From contig NZ_CH902578.1 in NCBI RefSeq assembly GCF_000152805.1, forward strand, positions 79,570 through 143,569: a stretch of 64,000 bases of DNA, written 5' to 3'. Of the stretch, positions 35,017 to 45,100 are shown piece by piece. Below the pieces are notes generated by a model. It did no database searches and was not told the origin of the DNA. It saw only the letters and a list, made by a program, of their open reading frames with translations. Origin of the DNA: Maritimibacter alkaliphilus HTCC2654 (lineage in GTDB: Bacteria; Pseudomonadota; Alphaproteobacteria; Rhodobacterales; Rhodobacteraceae). Every line of letters starts with the position of its first letter. Position 1 is the first letter of the stretch. The translations under genes were made by a program, and so were the position numbers.

Positions 35017-36054
35017 ATGTACGAATTTTTCACGACGACCAATCTGGGGATTGCGCTGACGATCGTGGGGCAGGTGCTCCTGATCGTGGTGCCGCTTCTG
35101 GTCGCGCTGGCCTTCCTGCTCTACTACGACCGCAAGGTCTGGGCGGCGGTTCAGATGCGCCGCGGCCCGAACGTGGTGGGCGCTTTCGGCCTGCTGCAAA
35201 GCTTCGCGGACTTCCTGAAGTATGTGCTCAAGGAAATCGTGGTGCCGGCGGGGGCGGACAAGTTCGTCTTTTTCCTCGCCCCGATGCTGTCCTTCGTGCT
35301 CGCCATGGTCGCCTGGGCGGTGATCCCGTTCAACGACCGCTGGGTTCTGGCGGATGTGAACGTCGCGATCCTGTTCGTCTTCGCCGTCTCCTCGCTCGAG
35401 GTGTACGGCGTGATCATGGGCGGCTGGGCGTCGAACTCCAAATACCCGTTCCTTGGCTCGCTCCGGTCCGCCGCGCAGATGATTTCCTACGAGGTCTCCA
35501 TCGGCCTCATCATCATCGGCGTCATCATCTCGACCGGGTCGATGAACTTCGGCGACATCGTGCGCGCGCAGGACGGGGCGGGGCTGTTCAGCTGGTATTG
35601 GCTGCCGCACTTCCCGATGGTCTTTTTGTTCCTGATCTCGGCCATGGCCGAAACCAACCGCCCGCCGTTCGATCTGCCGGAAGCGGAATCGGAACTGGTC
35701 GCGGGCTATCAGGTGGAATACTCCTCCACCCCGTTCCTTCTGTTCATGATCGGGGAATACGTGGCCATCGTGCTGATGTGCACGCTCGTCTCGATCCTGT
35801 TCTTCGGGGGCTGGCTGTCGCCCATTGAGGCGATCCCGGACGGGGCGCTCTGGCTCATCCTCAAGATCTTCTTCTTCTTCACGATCTTCGCGATGGTGAA
35901 GGCGATCACCCCGCGCTACCGCTACGACCAGCTTATGCGGATCGGCTGGAAAGTGTTCCTGCCCCTGTCGCTGATCTGGGTCGTGCTGGTGGCCTTCTTT
36001 GCTCAATACGGCGCGTTCTGGGGCACCTACGCGCGCTGGACCGTGGGAGGCTGA
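35017..36054 (+). CDS. nuoH: NADH-quinone oxidoreductase subunit H
   Basis: 345 residues from the ATG at 35017. About eight membrane helices are present, with the conserved quinone-channel segments [20 protein letters not shown] and [20 protein letters not shown]. NuoH joins the peripheral and membrane arms and lines the quinone entry path. The start is chosen at MYEFFTTTN, where the first helix begins. nuoI follows after 3 bp. Confidence 0.97.
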   Translation: MYEFFTTTNLGIALTIVGQVLLIVVPLLVALAFLLYYDRKVWAAVQMRRGPNVVGAFGLLQSFADFLKYVLKEIVVPAGADKFVFFLAPMLSFVLAMVAWAVIPFNDRWVLADVNVAILFVFAVSSLEVYGVIMGGWASNSKYPFLGSLRSAAQMISYEVSIGLIIIGVIISTGSMNFGDIVRAQDGAGLFSWYWLPHFPMVFLFLISAMAETNRPPFDLPEAESELVAGYQVEYSSTPFLLFMIGEYVAIVLMCTLVSILFFGGWLSPIEAIPDGALWLILKIFFFFTIFAMVKAITPRYRYDQLMRIGWKVFLPLSLIWVVLVAFFAQYGAFWGTYARWTVGG

Positions 36055-36057
36055 CGC

Positions 36058-36552
36058 ATGGCTAACATCGACTACACCCGCGCCGCCAAATACTTTCTGC
36101 TGACCGACTGGATCAAAGGGTTCCAGCTGGGCATCAAGTATTTCTTCAAGCCGAAGGCGACGCTGAACTACCCGCATGAAAAGGGCCCGCTTTCGCCCCG
36201 GTTCCGTGGCGAACACGCGCTGCGCCGCTATCCGAATGGCGAAGAGCGCTGCATCGCCTGCAAGCTGTGCGAGGCGATCTGTCCGGCGCAGGCCATCACC
36301 ATCGACGCGGAACCGCGCGAAGACGGCAGCCGCCGCACCACGCGCTACGACATCGACATGACGAAATGCATCTACTGCGGCTTCTGTCAGGAAGCCTGCC
36401 CGGTGGATGCCATCGTCGAGGGTCCGAACTTCGAATTCGCGACCGAAACCCGCGAGGAGCTCTTCTACGACAAGGACAAGCTTCTGGACAACGGCGAGCG
36501 TTGGGAAGCCGAGATTGCGCGCAATCTCGAACTCGACGCGCCTTATCGGTAA
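36058..36552 (+). CDS. nuoI: NADH-quinone oxidoreductase subunit I
   Basis: 164 residues. The 8Fe ferredoxin subunit carries ligands C65, C68, C71, C75 and C104, C107, C110, C114 in [12 protein letters not shown] and [12 protein letters not shown], which hold clusters N6a and N6b. The amphipathic N terminus ([20 protein letters not shown]) lies on the membrane next to NuoH. The next gene, DUF4259, follows 14 bp later. Confidence 0.97.
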   Translation: MANIDYTRAAKYFLLTDWIKGFQLGIKYFFKPKATLNYPHEKGPLSPRFRGEHALRRYPNGEERCIACKLCEAICPAQAITIDAEPREDGSRRTTRYDIDMTKCIYCGFCQEACPVDAIVEGPNFEFATETREELFYDKDKLLDNGERWEAEIARNLELDAPYR

Positions 36553-36566
36553 GGGGGCGGCGGCGC

Positions 36567-36974
36567 ATGGGCGCGAGCGGTGCAAACCTGTTCGAGGATG
36601 ACGCCTCGATGGACTGGCTGGAGGGCTATCGCGCCTCCGGGGCCGGTGCCGTCGCGTCCGCGCTCGACACCGCCGCCGGGACGCCCGTGACCGACTACCT
36701 CGACATGGATCAGGGCGCGGCGGCGCGGGCGGCGGCGGAAGTCGTGGCCGTGGCGCATGGCGCGTTTCCGTCGGGGATGTCGCAGGACCGTCTGGACCTG
36801 CTCAACGCCCACGGGTCCGACGTCCGGGCCATGGACAGCATAAAGTCCCGCGCCACGTCGGCGCTGGATCGGTTGATTTCGGAGAACTCCGAGCTTCACG
36901 AGGTGTGGATGGACAGCGACGCCCAGTCCGACTGGGTCGCGGCCATGAACGATTTGCGGCGGAGGCTGGGATGA
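36567..36974 (+). CDS. DUF4259 protein
   Basis: 135 residues from the ATG at 36567. The opening MGASGANLFEDDASMDWL matches the start of DUF4259 proteins (usually MGxWGxGxFENDDAxD). The rest is helical, with an AAARAAAEVVAVAHG segment and a C-terminal helix NDLRRRL. The family has no known function and is often found near metabolic operons. It is coupled to the next gene by an ATGA overlap. Confidence 0.75.
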   Translation: MGASGANLFEDDASMDWLEGYRASGAGAVASALDTAAGTPVTDYLDMDQGAAARAAAEVVAVAHGAFPSGMSQDRLDLLNAHGSDVRAMDSIKSRATSALDRLISENSELHEVWMDSDAQSDWVAAMNDLRRRLG

Positions 36975-37387
36975 GCGATTTCACCAAGACATACGCGCGG
37001 ATGATGGAGCAGGGCACGGCGATGCTCAAAGCCTTCAACCCGATGCTCGAGGATTTCACGCCCGAAGGGTTCGACAAGCTCTGGCCGACCATGCCCCGCG
37101 ACTGGATGGAGGCCATGTTCGGCAATTCGTTCAACCCCGACGGGCTGGACGCAAAGACCCGGCTGATGGTCCTTCTGGGCGGTCTGGTCGCCACGGGGGC
37201 GACGCAGGACAGCCAGATCAAATACACGGTGCGTCACCTGATGGAGGCGGGCGCCACGCAGAAAGAGATTGGGGAAGTCATCTACCAGATGTCGATGCTG
37301 GGCGGACTTCCGGCGATGAACCACGCGCTCGAACTGGCCCAGGAGGTCTATGACGCGCAGAAAGACGACGAGGAGGGGGACGCATGA
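36971..37387 (+). CDS. Carboxymuconolactone decarboxylase family protein
   Basis: 138 residues from the ATG at 36971. It has the AhpD-like helical fold with [40 protein letters not shown] and [12 protein letters not shown]. The CxxC of AhpD peroxidase is absent, so a thiol peroxidase role is unlikely and a decarboxylase-like or unknown role more probable. It is known from nuo operons in this family of bacteria. It is coupled to nuoJ by a 4-bp overlap. Confidence 0.8.
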   Translation: MSDFTKTYARMMEQGTAMLKAFNPMLEDFTPEGFDKLWPTMPRDWMEAMFGNSFNPDGLDAKTRLMVLLGGLVATGATQDSQIKYTVRHLMEAGATQKEIGEVIYQMSMLGGLPAMNHALELAQEVYDAQKDDEEGDA

Positions 37388-37998
37388 CCGTCGCCGATTT
37401 CGCATTCTACGCCTTCGCGGTGACGACGCTTGTGGGCGGGCTGTTCACCGTTCTGGCCCGCAACCCGGTCCATTCCGTGCTGTGGCTCATCATGGCCTTC
37501 ATCGGGTCGGCGGGGCTGTTCGTGGTGCTGGGGGCCGAATTCCTCGCCATGCTGCTGATGATCGTCTACGTCGGCGCGGTCGCCGTGCTGTTCCTGTTCG
37601 TCGTGATGATGCTGGACGTGGATTTCGCCGAGTTGAAGGCGGGCATGGCGAAATACATGCCGCTCGCGCTTCTGATCGCGGTCGTGCTGCTGATGCAGAT
37701 GGGTATGATCTACGGCACGTGGCAGTTCGCGGACGGGGCCGAAGCCGCCCGCCGCGCGGTCACGCCGGACATGACCGAGGTCGAGAATACCGCCGCTCTG
37801 GGTCAGCTGATATACGACGACTATTTCCTTCTGTTCCAACTGTCCGGGCTGGTGCTGCTGGTCGCCATGATCGGCGCCATCGTCCTGACCCTCCGCCACC
37901 GCAAGGACATCAAGCGGCAGGATGTGCTCGCCCAGATGTACCGCGATCCGGCCAAGGCGCTGGAGCTTGTCGACGTGAAGCCGGGGCAGGGGCTTTGA
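37384..37998 (+). CDS. nuoJ: NADH-quinone oxidoreductase subunit J
   Basis: 204 residues with five membrane helices. The third, [31 protein letters not shown], holds the conserved helix that changes shape during catalysis in ND6/NuoJ. The C-terminal part is [20 protein letters not shown], as in other alphaproteobacterial NuoJ. A TTG start for a secreted protein overlaps its stop. In most genomes nuoK follows directly. Confidence 0.96.
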   Translation: MTVADFAFYAFAVTTLVGGLFTVLARNPVHSVLWLIMAFIGSAGLFVVLGAEFLAMLLMIVYVGAVAVLFLFVVMMLDVDFAELKAGMAKYMPLALLIAVVLLMQMGMIYGTWQFADGAEAARRAVTPDMTEVENTAALGQLIYDDYFLLFQLSGLVLLVAMIGAIVLTLRHRKDIKRQDVLAQMYRDPAKALELVDVKPGQGL

Positions 37999-38381
37999 TC
38001 CGCGCCGCGCTCATATCCTTTGCGCTGGCCGGGGTGCCCGTCGCCGTCGTGGCCGAAGCGCCGCCGATGCCGTCCTGTTCGGCAGGCGGATACGAATGGC
38101 ATCTGAGCAGCATTTTCGGTGGCGGCCTGATCCATGCCCTGCGCGTGGCCGGGTCGGGGGCCGAAACGGAATACGTCATCGCCTGCACGGCGGGGCGCGC
38201 GGTCGAGGCGACCCGTGTCGGCACCGAATACGGCGTGCTCTACGATCTTGCCCAGGGCATGTCGGCATCGGCCGAACGCTACACGCTGGACGACCTTGCC
38301 AAGTTCACGCGGGAATCCGGGTGGCATGCCAAGGTGGTCAACTTCGACAAGGGGGCTTGCGTGTGCACGCTGGGGTTCTGA
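37995..38381 (+). CDS. Secreted Cys-containing protein, tandem paralog 1
   Basis: 128 residues starting with a TTG at 37995 that overlaps the nuoJ stop. A signal peptide of about 20 residues ends near VAVVAEA. The mature protein begins with SCSAGG, has [21 protein letters not shown] in the middle and ends GACVCTLGF. The four cysteines could form two disulfides. It aligns with the product of the next gene over nearly its whole length, sharing SC-xx-GG, IA-x-C, AVEAT-xx-G, EY, the Leu-Ala helix and a terminal CVC. No known family is recognised. Confidence 0.65.
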   Translation: MIRAALISFALAGVPVAVVAEAPPMPSCSAGGYEWHLSSIFGGGLIHALRVAGSGAETEYVIACTAGRAVEATRVGTEYGVLYDLAQGMSASAERYTLDDLAKFTRESGWHAKVVNFDKGACVCTLGF

Positions 38382-38383
38382 GC

Positions 38384-38740
38384 ATGGCGCGGCTGACCCA
38401 TATCGCGGCGTTGATGCTGACGCTGGCGGCCACCGGCGCGCAAGCGGCGTCCTGCACGGACGGGGGCAGCACTTATACCTCCGTCGAACGGATCAGCGCG
38501 AACGTCGTTTACGCCGAAGACGGCGCGCGGGCGATCATCGCCGTGTGCAGCATGAACATGGCGGTCGAGGCCACGGACACCGGCGGCGCGGAATACCCGG
38601 CACGCGACTTTGCGGTGGGGCTGAACCCGAACAACGCGGATTACGACCTGACGGAACTGGCAAGCCTCATGCGCTCCATGGGGCTCGAGGCACAGACGAC
38701 GCCGTTCAGCAGCAAGGGCTGCGTCTGCGCGGCACAATAG
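38384..38740 (+). CDS. Secreted Cys-containing protein, tandem paralog 2
   Basis: 118 residues from the ATG at 38384, 2 bp after paralog 1. The signal peptide [21 protein letters not shown] is clear. The mature part starts SCTDGG, has [18 protein letters not shown] and ends GCVCAAQ. The four cysteines occupy the same positions as in paralog 1, so the pair arose by duplication. The role is unknown. Both are located in the periplasm or outside the cell, unlike the complex I subunits around them. Confidence 0.7.
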   Translation: MARLTHIAALMLTLAATGAQAASCTDGGSTYTSVERISANVVYAEDGARAIIAVCSMNMAVEATDTGGAEYPARDFAVGLNPNNADYDLTELASLMRSMGLEAQTTPFSSKGCVCAAQ

Positions 38741-38828
38741 GGCGGCGCCCCGGCGGCGCGGCAAGAGAATGGACCCCGCAGGGGGCCCGAACGAAGACAA
38801 ACCAAGGGCAAAGGCCCAGAGGGACAAG

Positions 38829-39134
38829 ATGGTTGGACTTGAACATTACCTTGGACTGGCGGGGGCACTCTTCGTCATCGGCATCTTCGGTCTTTTCCTG
38901 AACCGTAAGAACGTCATCATCCTGCTCATGTCGATCGAGCTGATGCTGCTCTCGGTCAACATCAACCTCGTCGCCTTTTCCTCTTACCTCGGGGACATGG
39001 TCGGGCAGGTCTTCACGCTGTTCGTCCTGACGGTCGCCGCGGCTGAGGCCGCCATCGGCCTTGCCATTCTGGTCTCGTTCTTCCGTAACCGCGGCACCAT
39101 CGCGGTCGAAGACGTCAACGTGATGAAAGGCTGA
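38829..39134 (+). CDS. nuoK: NADH-quinone oxidoreductase subunit K
   Basis: 101 residues from the ATG at 38829, after GAGGG. Three helices, with the essential membrane glutamates E37 in [10 protein letters not shown] and E73 in [11 protein letters not shown], which match Glu36 and Glu72 of E. coli NuoK. It takes part in proton transfer next to NuoJ. It is followed 5 bp later by nuoL. Confidence 0.97.
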   Translation: MVGLEHYLGLAGALFVIGIFGLFLNRKNVIILLMSIELMLLSVNINLVAFSSYLGDMVGQVFTLFVLTVAAAEAAIGLAILVSFFRNRGTIAVEDVNVMKG

Positions 39135-39139
39135 CGCTC

Positions 39140-41251
39140 ATGGTCACGATCATCCTCTTCGCGCCGCTGATCGGCGCCATCATCGCGGGCTTCGGCCACC
39201 GGATCATCGGGGACAAGGGCGCGCAGGTCCTGACGACCGGGCTTCTGTTCCTCGCGGCCCTTCTGTCGTGGATCGTGTTCCTGACCCATGACCCGGCGAA
39301 CACCGAGCATGTGCAGATCCTGCGCTGGGTCGAAAGCGGGACGCTTAGCACCGACTGGTCGATCCGGCTCGACCGCCTGACGTCGATCATGCTGATCGTC
39401 GTCACCACGGTCTCGTCGCTCGTCCACCTCTATTCCATGGGTTACATGGCGCATGATCCGCAATTCGAGGGCGAAAGCTATCGCCCCCGGTTCTTCGCCT
39501 ATCTCAGCTTCTTCACCTTCGCGATGCTGATGCTGGTGACCTCGGACAACCTGCTCCAGATGTTCTTCGGGTGGGAGGGCGTCGGCGTCGCCTCGTACCT
39601 GCTGATCGGGTTCTACTACCGCAAGCCCTCGGCCAATGCCGCGGCGATCAAGGCCTTCGTCGTGAACCGCGTGGGCGACTTCGGCTTCGCGCTCGGCATC
39701 TTCGGGCTGTTCTTCCTGACCGACAGCATCCGTTTCGACGAGGTGTTCGCCGCCGCGCCGGGCCTTGCCGAAACCTCGATCACCTTCCTTTGGCGCGAAT
39801 GGAACGCGGCCAACCTGATCGCCTTCCTGCTCTTCGTCGGCGCGATGGGGAAATCGGCACAGCTGTTCCTGCACACATGGCTGCCGGACGCGATGGAAGG
39901 TCCGACCCCGGTGTCGGCGCTGATCCACGCCGCGACCATGGTGACCGCAGGCGTGTTCCTTGTCTGCCGCATGTCGCCGGTGATGGAATACGCGCCCGCT
40001 GCGACCAACTTCATCGTCTACATCGGCGCCTTCACCGCCTTCTTCGCGGCGACCGTGGGTTTGGTGCAGAACGACATCAAACGGGTGATCGCCTATTCGA
40101 CCTGTTCGCAGCTCGGCTACATGTTCGTGGCCGCGGGCGTCGGGGCCTATCCGGTCGCCATGTTCCACCTGCTGACCCACGCCTTCTTCAAGGCGATGCT
40201 GTTCCTTGGCGCAGGCTCGGTCATCCACGGGATGCACCATGAGCAGGACATGCGGAACTACGGCGGGCTGCGCACCAAGCTGCCGCTCACCTTCTGGGCA
40301 ATGCTGATCGGCACGCTCGCCATCACCGGCGTCGGCATCCCGCTGACCGCCATCGGCTTCGCGGGCTTCCTGTCGAAAGACGCGATCATCGAAGTCGCGT
40401 TCGCGGGCACCAACGGTGGCGTCGCCTTCTGGCTGCTCGTCATCGCCGCGCTCTTCACCAGCTTCTACTCGTGGCGGCTCATGTTCCTGACCTTCTGGGG
40501 CAAGCCGCGCGGCGACAAGCACACCCACGACCACGCGCATGAAAGCCCGGCGGTGATGACGATCCCGCTCGGCGTGCTCGCCATCGGCGCGGTGTTCTCG
40601 GGCATGGTGTTCTACAACTCGTTCTTCTACGACCACGACCGGATGAACGCCTTCTTCGGTCTGCCGGAGCATCATGCGGAAGCCACCGAGCACGGCGAAG
40701 AGGCCGCAGCCGGCGACCACGGCGAAGAGGCCGCGACGGATGACGCCGCGCATGGCGACGAGGCCACCGATCACGCCATGGCCGACAGCCACGCCGCGCC
40801 GCAGGGGGCCGTCTACTTCGGTCTCGACAACACGGTGATCGACGACGCGCACCATGTGCCGACTTGGGTCAAAATCTCGCCCTTCATCGCGATGCTGCTC
40901 GGTCTGGCCACGGCATACTGGTTCTACATCGTGAACCCGTCGCTGCCGAAACGGCTCGCCGCGACGCAGCCGCATCTCTACCAGTTCCTGCTGAACAAGT
41001 GGTATTTCGACGAGATCTACGACTTTCTCTTCGTGCGGCCCGCCAAGGCCATCGGCCGCTTCCTGTGGAAGCGTGGGGACGGGGCGACCATCGACGGGGC
41101 GATCAACGGCGTGTCGATGGGGATCATTCCCTTCTTCACCCGGCTCGCGGGCCGGTGGCAGTCGGGCTACCTCTTCACCTACGCCTTCGCGATGGTGCTC
41201 GGCATCGTCGCCTTCGTGACACTCATGACGCTGACCGGCGGTGCGAACTGA
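39140..41251 (+). CDS. nuoL: NADH-quinone oxidoreductase subunit L
   Basis: 703 residues. Antiporter-like distal proton-pump subunit with [16 protein letters not shown], the proton-path [20 protein letters not shown] and [19 protein letters not shown], and a C-terminal long lateral helix region. Residues 510-554 form an added His/Asp/Glu/Ala-rich loop with seven histidines ([19 protein letters not shown]...), which is low complexity and could bind divalent metal ions. nuoM starts at the last base of its stop (TGATG). Confidence 0.97.
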   Translation: MVTIILFAPLIGAIIAGFGHRIIGDKGAQVLTTGLLFLAALLSWIVFLTHDPANTEHVQILRWVESGTLSTDWSIRLDRLTSIMLIVVTTVSSLVHLYSMGYMAHDPQFEGESYRPRFFAYLSFFTFAMLMLVTSDNLLQMFFGWEGVGVASYLLIGFYYRKPSANAAAIKAFVVNRVGDFGFALGIFGLFFLTDSIRFDEVFAAAPGLAETSITFLWREWNAANLIAFLLFVGAMGKSAQLFLHTWLPDAMEGPTPVSALIHAATMVTAGVFLVCRMSPVMEYAPAATNFIVYIGAFTAFFAATVGLVQNDIKRVIAYSTCSQLGYMFVAAGVGAYPVAMFHLLTHAFFKAMLFLGAGSVIHGMHHEQDMRNYGGLRTKLPLTFWAMLIGTLAITGVGIPLTAIGFAGFLSKDAIIEVAFAGTNGGVAFWLLVIAALFTSFYSWRLMFLTFWGKPRGDKHTHDHAHESPAVMTIPLGVLAIGAVFSGMVFYNSFFYDHDRMNAFFGLPEHHAEATEHGEEAAAGDHGEEAATDDAAHGDEATDHAMADSHAAPQGAVYFGLDNTVIDDAHHVPTWVKISPFIAMLLGLATAYWFYIVNPSLPKRLAATQPHLYQFLLNKWYFDEIYDFLFVRPAKAIGRFLWKRGDGATIDGAINGVSMGIIPFFTRLAGRWQSGYLFTYAFAMVLGIVAFVTLMTLTGGAN

Positions 41252-42804
41252 TGAACAACCTGCTTTCGATCATTACCTTCCTGCCGCTGGTGGCAGCCCT
41301 CATCCTCGCGCTGTTCCTGCGCGGTGACGATCCGGCGGCGCAGCGCAATGCGAAATGGCTGGCGCTTGCTGCGACCACGGCGACCTTCCTGATCTCGCTC
41401 GGCGTGCTTTTCGGGTTCGACCCCTCGGACACGGGCTTTCAGTTCGTGGAGGAAGCCGATTGGCTCATGGGGCTTCAGTACAAGATGGGCGTTGACGGGA
41501 TCAGCGTGCTCTTCGTCATGCTGACCACCTTCCTCATGCCGATCACGATCGCGGCCTGCTGGAACGTCACGACGCGGGTGAAGGAATACATGATCGCCTT
41601 CCTCGTCCTTGAAACGCTCATGCTGGGCGTGTTCATGGCGCTGGACCTCGTGCTCTTTTACCTCTTCTTCGAGGCGGGCCTCATTCCGATGTTCCTCATC
41701 ATCGGCATCTGGGGCGGCAAGAACCGGATCTACGCCGCGTTCAAGTTCTTCCTCTACACCTTCCTCGGTTCCGTCCTGATGCTGGTCGCGATGGTCTATA
41801 TGTTCATGGAGGCCGGGACGACCGACATCCCGACCTTGCTGAACCACGCCTTCGATTCCACCACAATGCGGGTGCTCGGCATCACCGTGACGGGCGGGGC
41901 GCAGACGCTGCTGTTCGTCGCCTTCTTCGCGAGCTTCGCGGTGAAGATGCCGATGTGGCCGGTGCACACATGGCTGCCCGACGCGCACGTTCAGGCGCCG
42001 ACCGCAGGCTCGGTCGTGCTGGCGGCGATCCTGCTCAAGATGGGCGGCTATGGCTTCCTCCGGTTCAGCCTGCCGATGTTCCCGGTCGGGTCCGACGTGA
42101 TGGCGACCTTCGTACTTTGGCTGTCGGCCATCGCGATCGTCTACACCTCGCTCGTCGCGCTGGTGCAGGAGGATATGAAGAAGCTGATCGCCTATTCCTC
42201 CGTCGCGCATATGGGCTATGTCACCGCGGGTATCTTCGCGGCCAACCAGCAGGGGATCGACGGCGCGATTTTCCAGATGATCTCGCACGGCTTCATCTCG
42301 GGCGCGCTCTTCCTGTGCGTCGGCGTGATCTACGACCGGATGCACACGCGTGAGATCGACGCTTACGGCGGCCTCGTGAACCGGATGCCGGCCTATGCGC
42401 TGGTGTTCATGTTCTTCACTATGGCGAACGTGGGCCTTCCGGGCACCTCGGGCTTCGTCGGTGAATTCCTGACGCTTGTCGGCATGTTCCAGGCTAACAC
42501 CTGGGTCGCCGCCGTTGCGACCTCCGGCGTGATCCTGTCGGCGGCCTATGCGCTTTGGCTCTACCGCCGCGTGGTCATGGGCGATCTCATCAAGGAAAGC
42601 CTCAAGGCGATCACCGACATGAGCCGCCGCGAGAAGTGGATCTTCGCGCCGCTCGCCGCGATGACCCTTCTGCTCGGCGTCTACCCGAGCCTCGTCACCG
42701 ACATCATCGGCCCCTCGGTCGAAAACCTTCTGAACCACTACGAAGCCGCGCTTCCCGCGGTGGACGACGCCGCCACGGAAGTGGCTCAGGCAGCAGCGCA
42801 TTGA
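41251..42804 (+). CDS. nuoM: NADH-quinone oxidoreductase subunit M
   Basis: 517 residues from the ATG at 41251. Antiporter-like subunit of about 14 helices with [17 protein letters not shown] (key membrane Glu), [20 protein letters not shown] (pumping Lys) and [14 protein letters not shown]. It is a proton pump in the membrane arm. The Ala-rich end ([13 protein letters not shown]) is a short variable tail. nuoN follows after 12 bp. Confidence 0.97.
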   Translation: MNNLLSIITFLPLVAALILALFLRGDDPAAQRNAKWLALAATTATFLISLGVLFGFDPSDTGFQFVEEADWLMGLQYKMGVDGISVLFVMLTTFLMPITIAACWNVTTRVKEYMIAFLVLETLMLGVFMALDLVLFYLFFEAGLIPMFLIIGIWGGKNRIYAAFKFFLYTFLGSVLMLVAMVYMFMEAGTTDIPTLLNHAFDSTTMRVLGITVTGGAQTLLFVAFFASFAVKMPMWPVHTWLPDAHVQAPTAGSVVLAAILLKMGGYGFLRFSLPMFPVGSDVMATFVLWLSAIAIVYTSLVALVQEDMKKLIAYSSVAHMGYVTAGIFAANQQGIDGAIFQMISHGFISGALFLCVGVIYDRMHTREIDAYGGLVNRMPAYALVFMFFTMANVGLPGTSGFVGEFLTLVGMFQANTWVAAVATSGVILSAAYALWLYRRVVMGDLIKESLKAITDMSRREKWIFAPLAAMTLLLGVYPSLVTDIIGPSVENLLNHYEAALPAVDDAATEVAQAAAH

Positions 42805-42816
42805 GGACGTGAGAGT

Positions 42817-44253
42817 ATGGCAACCGATCTTCAAACCATCCTGCCGGAACTGATCCTCGCGGTTTACGCGATGCTGGCGCTCGTCGGCGCGGTCTATACC
42901 GGCAAGGACAACCTCACCGGCCCGATCACATGGCTGACCGCCGGTCTCATGGCGGTTCTGGCGCTCTGGATCGGGACCGGCAGCGCCGGGTCGACGCAGG
43001 CCTTCGGCGGCATGTTCCTGTCCGATGCCTATGCCCGCTTCGCCAAGGTCGCGATCCTGATCGCGGGGGCGGCGGTGCTCCTGTCGGGGCAGGAAGCCGT
43101 GGCGCGGCGCGGGCTGGGCCGCTTCGAATATCCGCTTCTCATCGCGCTGGCCACGGTCGGCATGATGATGATGGTCTCGGCGGGCGACCTCATGTCGCTT
43201 TACCTCGGCCTCGAACTGCAATCGCTCGCGCTCTACGTGGTCGCGGCGATGAACCGCGACAGCGTGAAGTCGACGGAAGCGGGCATGAAATACTTCGTGC
43301 TGGGCGCGCTGTCCTCGGGCCTTTTGCTCTATGGCGCGTCGCTCACCTATGGCTATGCCGGCACCACACTGTTCTCCGGCATCATCGGCGCGGCGACGGG
43401 CGGCGAGATCAGCCTCGGCCTTCTCATCGGTCTGGTGTTCGTCTCGGCCGGTCTTGCATTCAAGATCTCGGCGGTGCCGTTCCATATGTGGACGCCGGAC
43501 GTCTACGAAGGCGCGCCGACACCCGTCACCGCCTTCTTCGCCACAGCGCCGAAACTGGCGGCGATGGGCCTCTTCGCCCGTGTGCTGTTCGACGCCTTCG
43601 GCGGCGCGGTCGGCGACTGGCAGCAGATCATCTCGCTCATGGCGATCCTGTCGATGGCGCTGGGGGCGGTGGCCGCCATCGGCCAGACCAACATCAAACG
43701 CCTGATGGCCTATTCGTCGATCTCCCACATGGGCTTCGCGCTCATGGGCCTATCGGCGGGCACCGCGCTTGGCGTGCAGGCGATGCTGGTCTACATGGCG
43801 ATCTACCTGACCATGAACGTCGGCACCTTCGCCTTCATCATGTCGATGGAGCGGGACGGAAAGCCGGTCACGGAAATCGCATCGCTGAACCAGTTTGCCA
43901 AGGGCGAGCCGCTCAAGGCTCTGGCGATGCTGGTTCTGCTGTTCTCGCTCGCGGGCGTGCCGCCCATGGTCGGGTTCTTCGGCAAGCTCTACGTGCTTCA
44001 GGCCGCCGTGGACGCGGGCCTGACATGGCTGGCCATCGGGGGCGTCATCGCCTCGGTCATCTCGGCGTTCTACTATCTGCGCATCGTCTATTTCATGTAT
44101 TTCGGCCAGACCGAGGGGCAGGCGCAGGCGCCGATGTCGCCCGCGGCCTGGGTCGCGCTCATGGGGTCGGCGGCGATCATGGTGCTGGGGGTCGTGAACC
44201 TCTTCGGTATCGAAACCGCCGCCGCGCAGGCCGCGCAGGCGCTGGTCAACTGA
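42817..44253 (+). CDS. nuoN: NADH-quinone oxidoreductase subunit N
   Basis: 478 residues. Third antiporter-like subunit with [40 protein letters not shown] and [20 protein letters not shown]. Last structural gene of the complex I operon; a strong terminator hairpin follows at 44280-44316. Confidence 0.97.
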   Translation: MATDLQTILPELILAVYAMLALVGAVYTGKDNLTGPITWLTAGLMAVLALWIGTGSAGSTQAFGGMFLSDAYARFAKVAILIAGAAVLLSGQEAVARRGLGRFEYPLLIALATVGMMMMVSAGDLMSLYLGLELQSLALYVVAAMNRDSVKSTEAGMKYFVLGALSSGLLLYGASLTYGYAGTTLFSGIIGAATGGEISLGLLIGLVFVSAGLAFKISAVPFHMWTPDVYEGAPTPVTAFFATAPKLAAMGLFARVLFDAFGGAVGDWQQIISLMAILSMALGAVAAIGQTNIKRLMAYSSISHMGFALMGLSAGTALGVQAMLVYMAIYLTMNVGTFAFIMSMERDGKPVTEIASLNQFAKGEPLKALAMLVLLFSLAGVPPMVGFFGKLYVLQAAVDAGLTWLAIGGVIASVISAFYYLRIVYFMYFGQTEGQAQAPMSPAAWVALMGSAAIMVLGVVNLFGIETAAAQAAQALVN

Positions 44254-44279
44254 GCCGGCATTGCCTGATCGCAATATCC

Positions 44280-44316
44280 GGGGCCTGTGGGAAATGACCC
44301 ACGGGCCCCGTCTTTA
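44280..44316 (+). terminator. Rho-independent terminator after nuoN
   Basis: GGGGCCTGTGGG (44280-44291) pairs with CCCACGGGCCCC (44298-44309) with one wobble and a 6-nt loop, followed by GTCTTTA. It lies 27 bp after the nuoN stop and before birA. Some read-through to birA is likely, because no clear promoter is seen in the 22 bp that remain. Confidence 0.85.
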
Positions 44317-44331
44317 TCCGGAGACCTGAGT

Positions 44332-45084
44332 GTGAGCGGAGACTGGCCCCACGGCTACGGCTACCTGCCCTTGGGCGAGGTGACCTCGACATTGGACGAG
44401 GCGCGGGCGCGTGTGGGCGAAATGTCGGGGCCGACATGGATCACCGCGACGCACCAGACCGCGGCGCGTGGGCGGCGCGGTCGGCCATGGTCGAACCCCG
44501 CCGGCAATTTCGCGGGCACTCTGGTCCTGCCGAATCTGACCGACCCCGCATCCGCCGCGCTGCGCTCGTTCACCACCGCGCTCGCGCTGGACGAGGCGCT
44601 GACGACGCTCACCGGACGGCCCGAAGCCTTCGCGCTCAAATGGCCGAACGACGTGCTTCTGAACGGCAGCAAGCTTGCCGGGATATTGCTCGAAAGCCTG
44701 ACCGAGCGGGGGCACCTGACCGGACTCGTCATCGGGATCGGCGTGAACCTCGCCTCGGCCCCGGACCCCGGTGCGCTCGAGCCCGGTGCGCTGGCGCCGG
44801 TGTCGCTCATGGGGGAGACCGGGTTGTCGGTGACCCCCGACGATTTTCTCGAGGCTCTGGCACCGGCTTTCGCCCGGTGGGAGGCGCAGTTGCGCCAATA
44901 CGGCTTCGCGCCGATCCGCACCGCATGGCTCGCCCGTGCCGCCCGCATCGGAGAGACCGTGACCGCGCGCTTGCCGGGCGACGAGATCACCGGCACATTC
45001 CGCACGGTAGACGAAGCGGGCCATCTTGTCCTATCCACGCCCAAAGGCGAACGCGCCATCGCGGCGGGGGATGTTTTTTTCTGA
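44332..45084 (+). CDS. birA: Biotin--[acetyl-CoA-carboxylase] ligase
   Basis: 250 residues from a GTG at 44332, after GGAG. An earlier in-frame GTG at 44287 falls inside the terminator and is rejected. It is a monofunctional ligase without the DNA-binding HTH domain: THQTAARGRRGRPW is the biotinyl-AMP loop, KWPNDVLLNGSKLAGILLES the biotin and ATP site, and a small SH3-like C domain follows. It activates biotin and attaches it to carrier lysines, including that of LiuD in this window. The order birA-coaX-rnj after nuoN is common in alphaproteobacteria. Confidence 0.93.
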   Translation: MSGDWPHGYGYLPLGEVTSTLDEARARVGEMSGPTWITATHQTAARGRRGRPWSNPAGNFAGTLVLPNLTDPASAALRSFTTALALDEALTTLTGRPEAFALKWPNDVLLNGSKLAGILLESLTERGHLTGLVIGIGVNLASAPDPGALEPGALAPVSLMGETGLSVTPDDFLEALAPAFARWEAQLRQYGFAPIRTAWLARAARIGETVTARLPGDEITGTFRTVDEAGHLVLSTPKGERAIAAGDVFF

Positions 45085-45100
45085 CGGCCGGGAGGCGCCG

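Noticed and set aside
41179..43728. 849-codon open frame on the minus strand over nuoM and nuoN
   Set aside because: His/Arg/Asp-rich shadow of membrane-protein genes; no signal or domain, and the + strand is fully accounted for.
44287..44331. GTG at 44287 as start of birA
   Set aside because: It lies inside the nuoN terminator hairpin; the GTG at 44332 has a proper ribosome site and keeps all ligase motifs.
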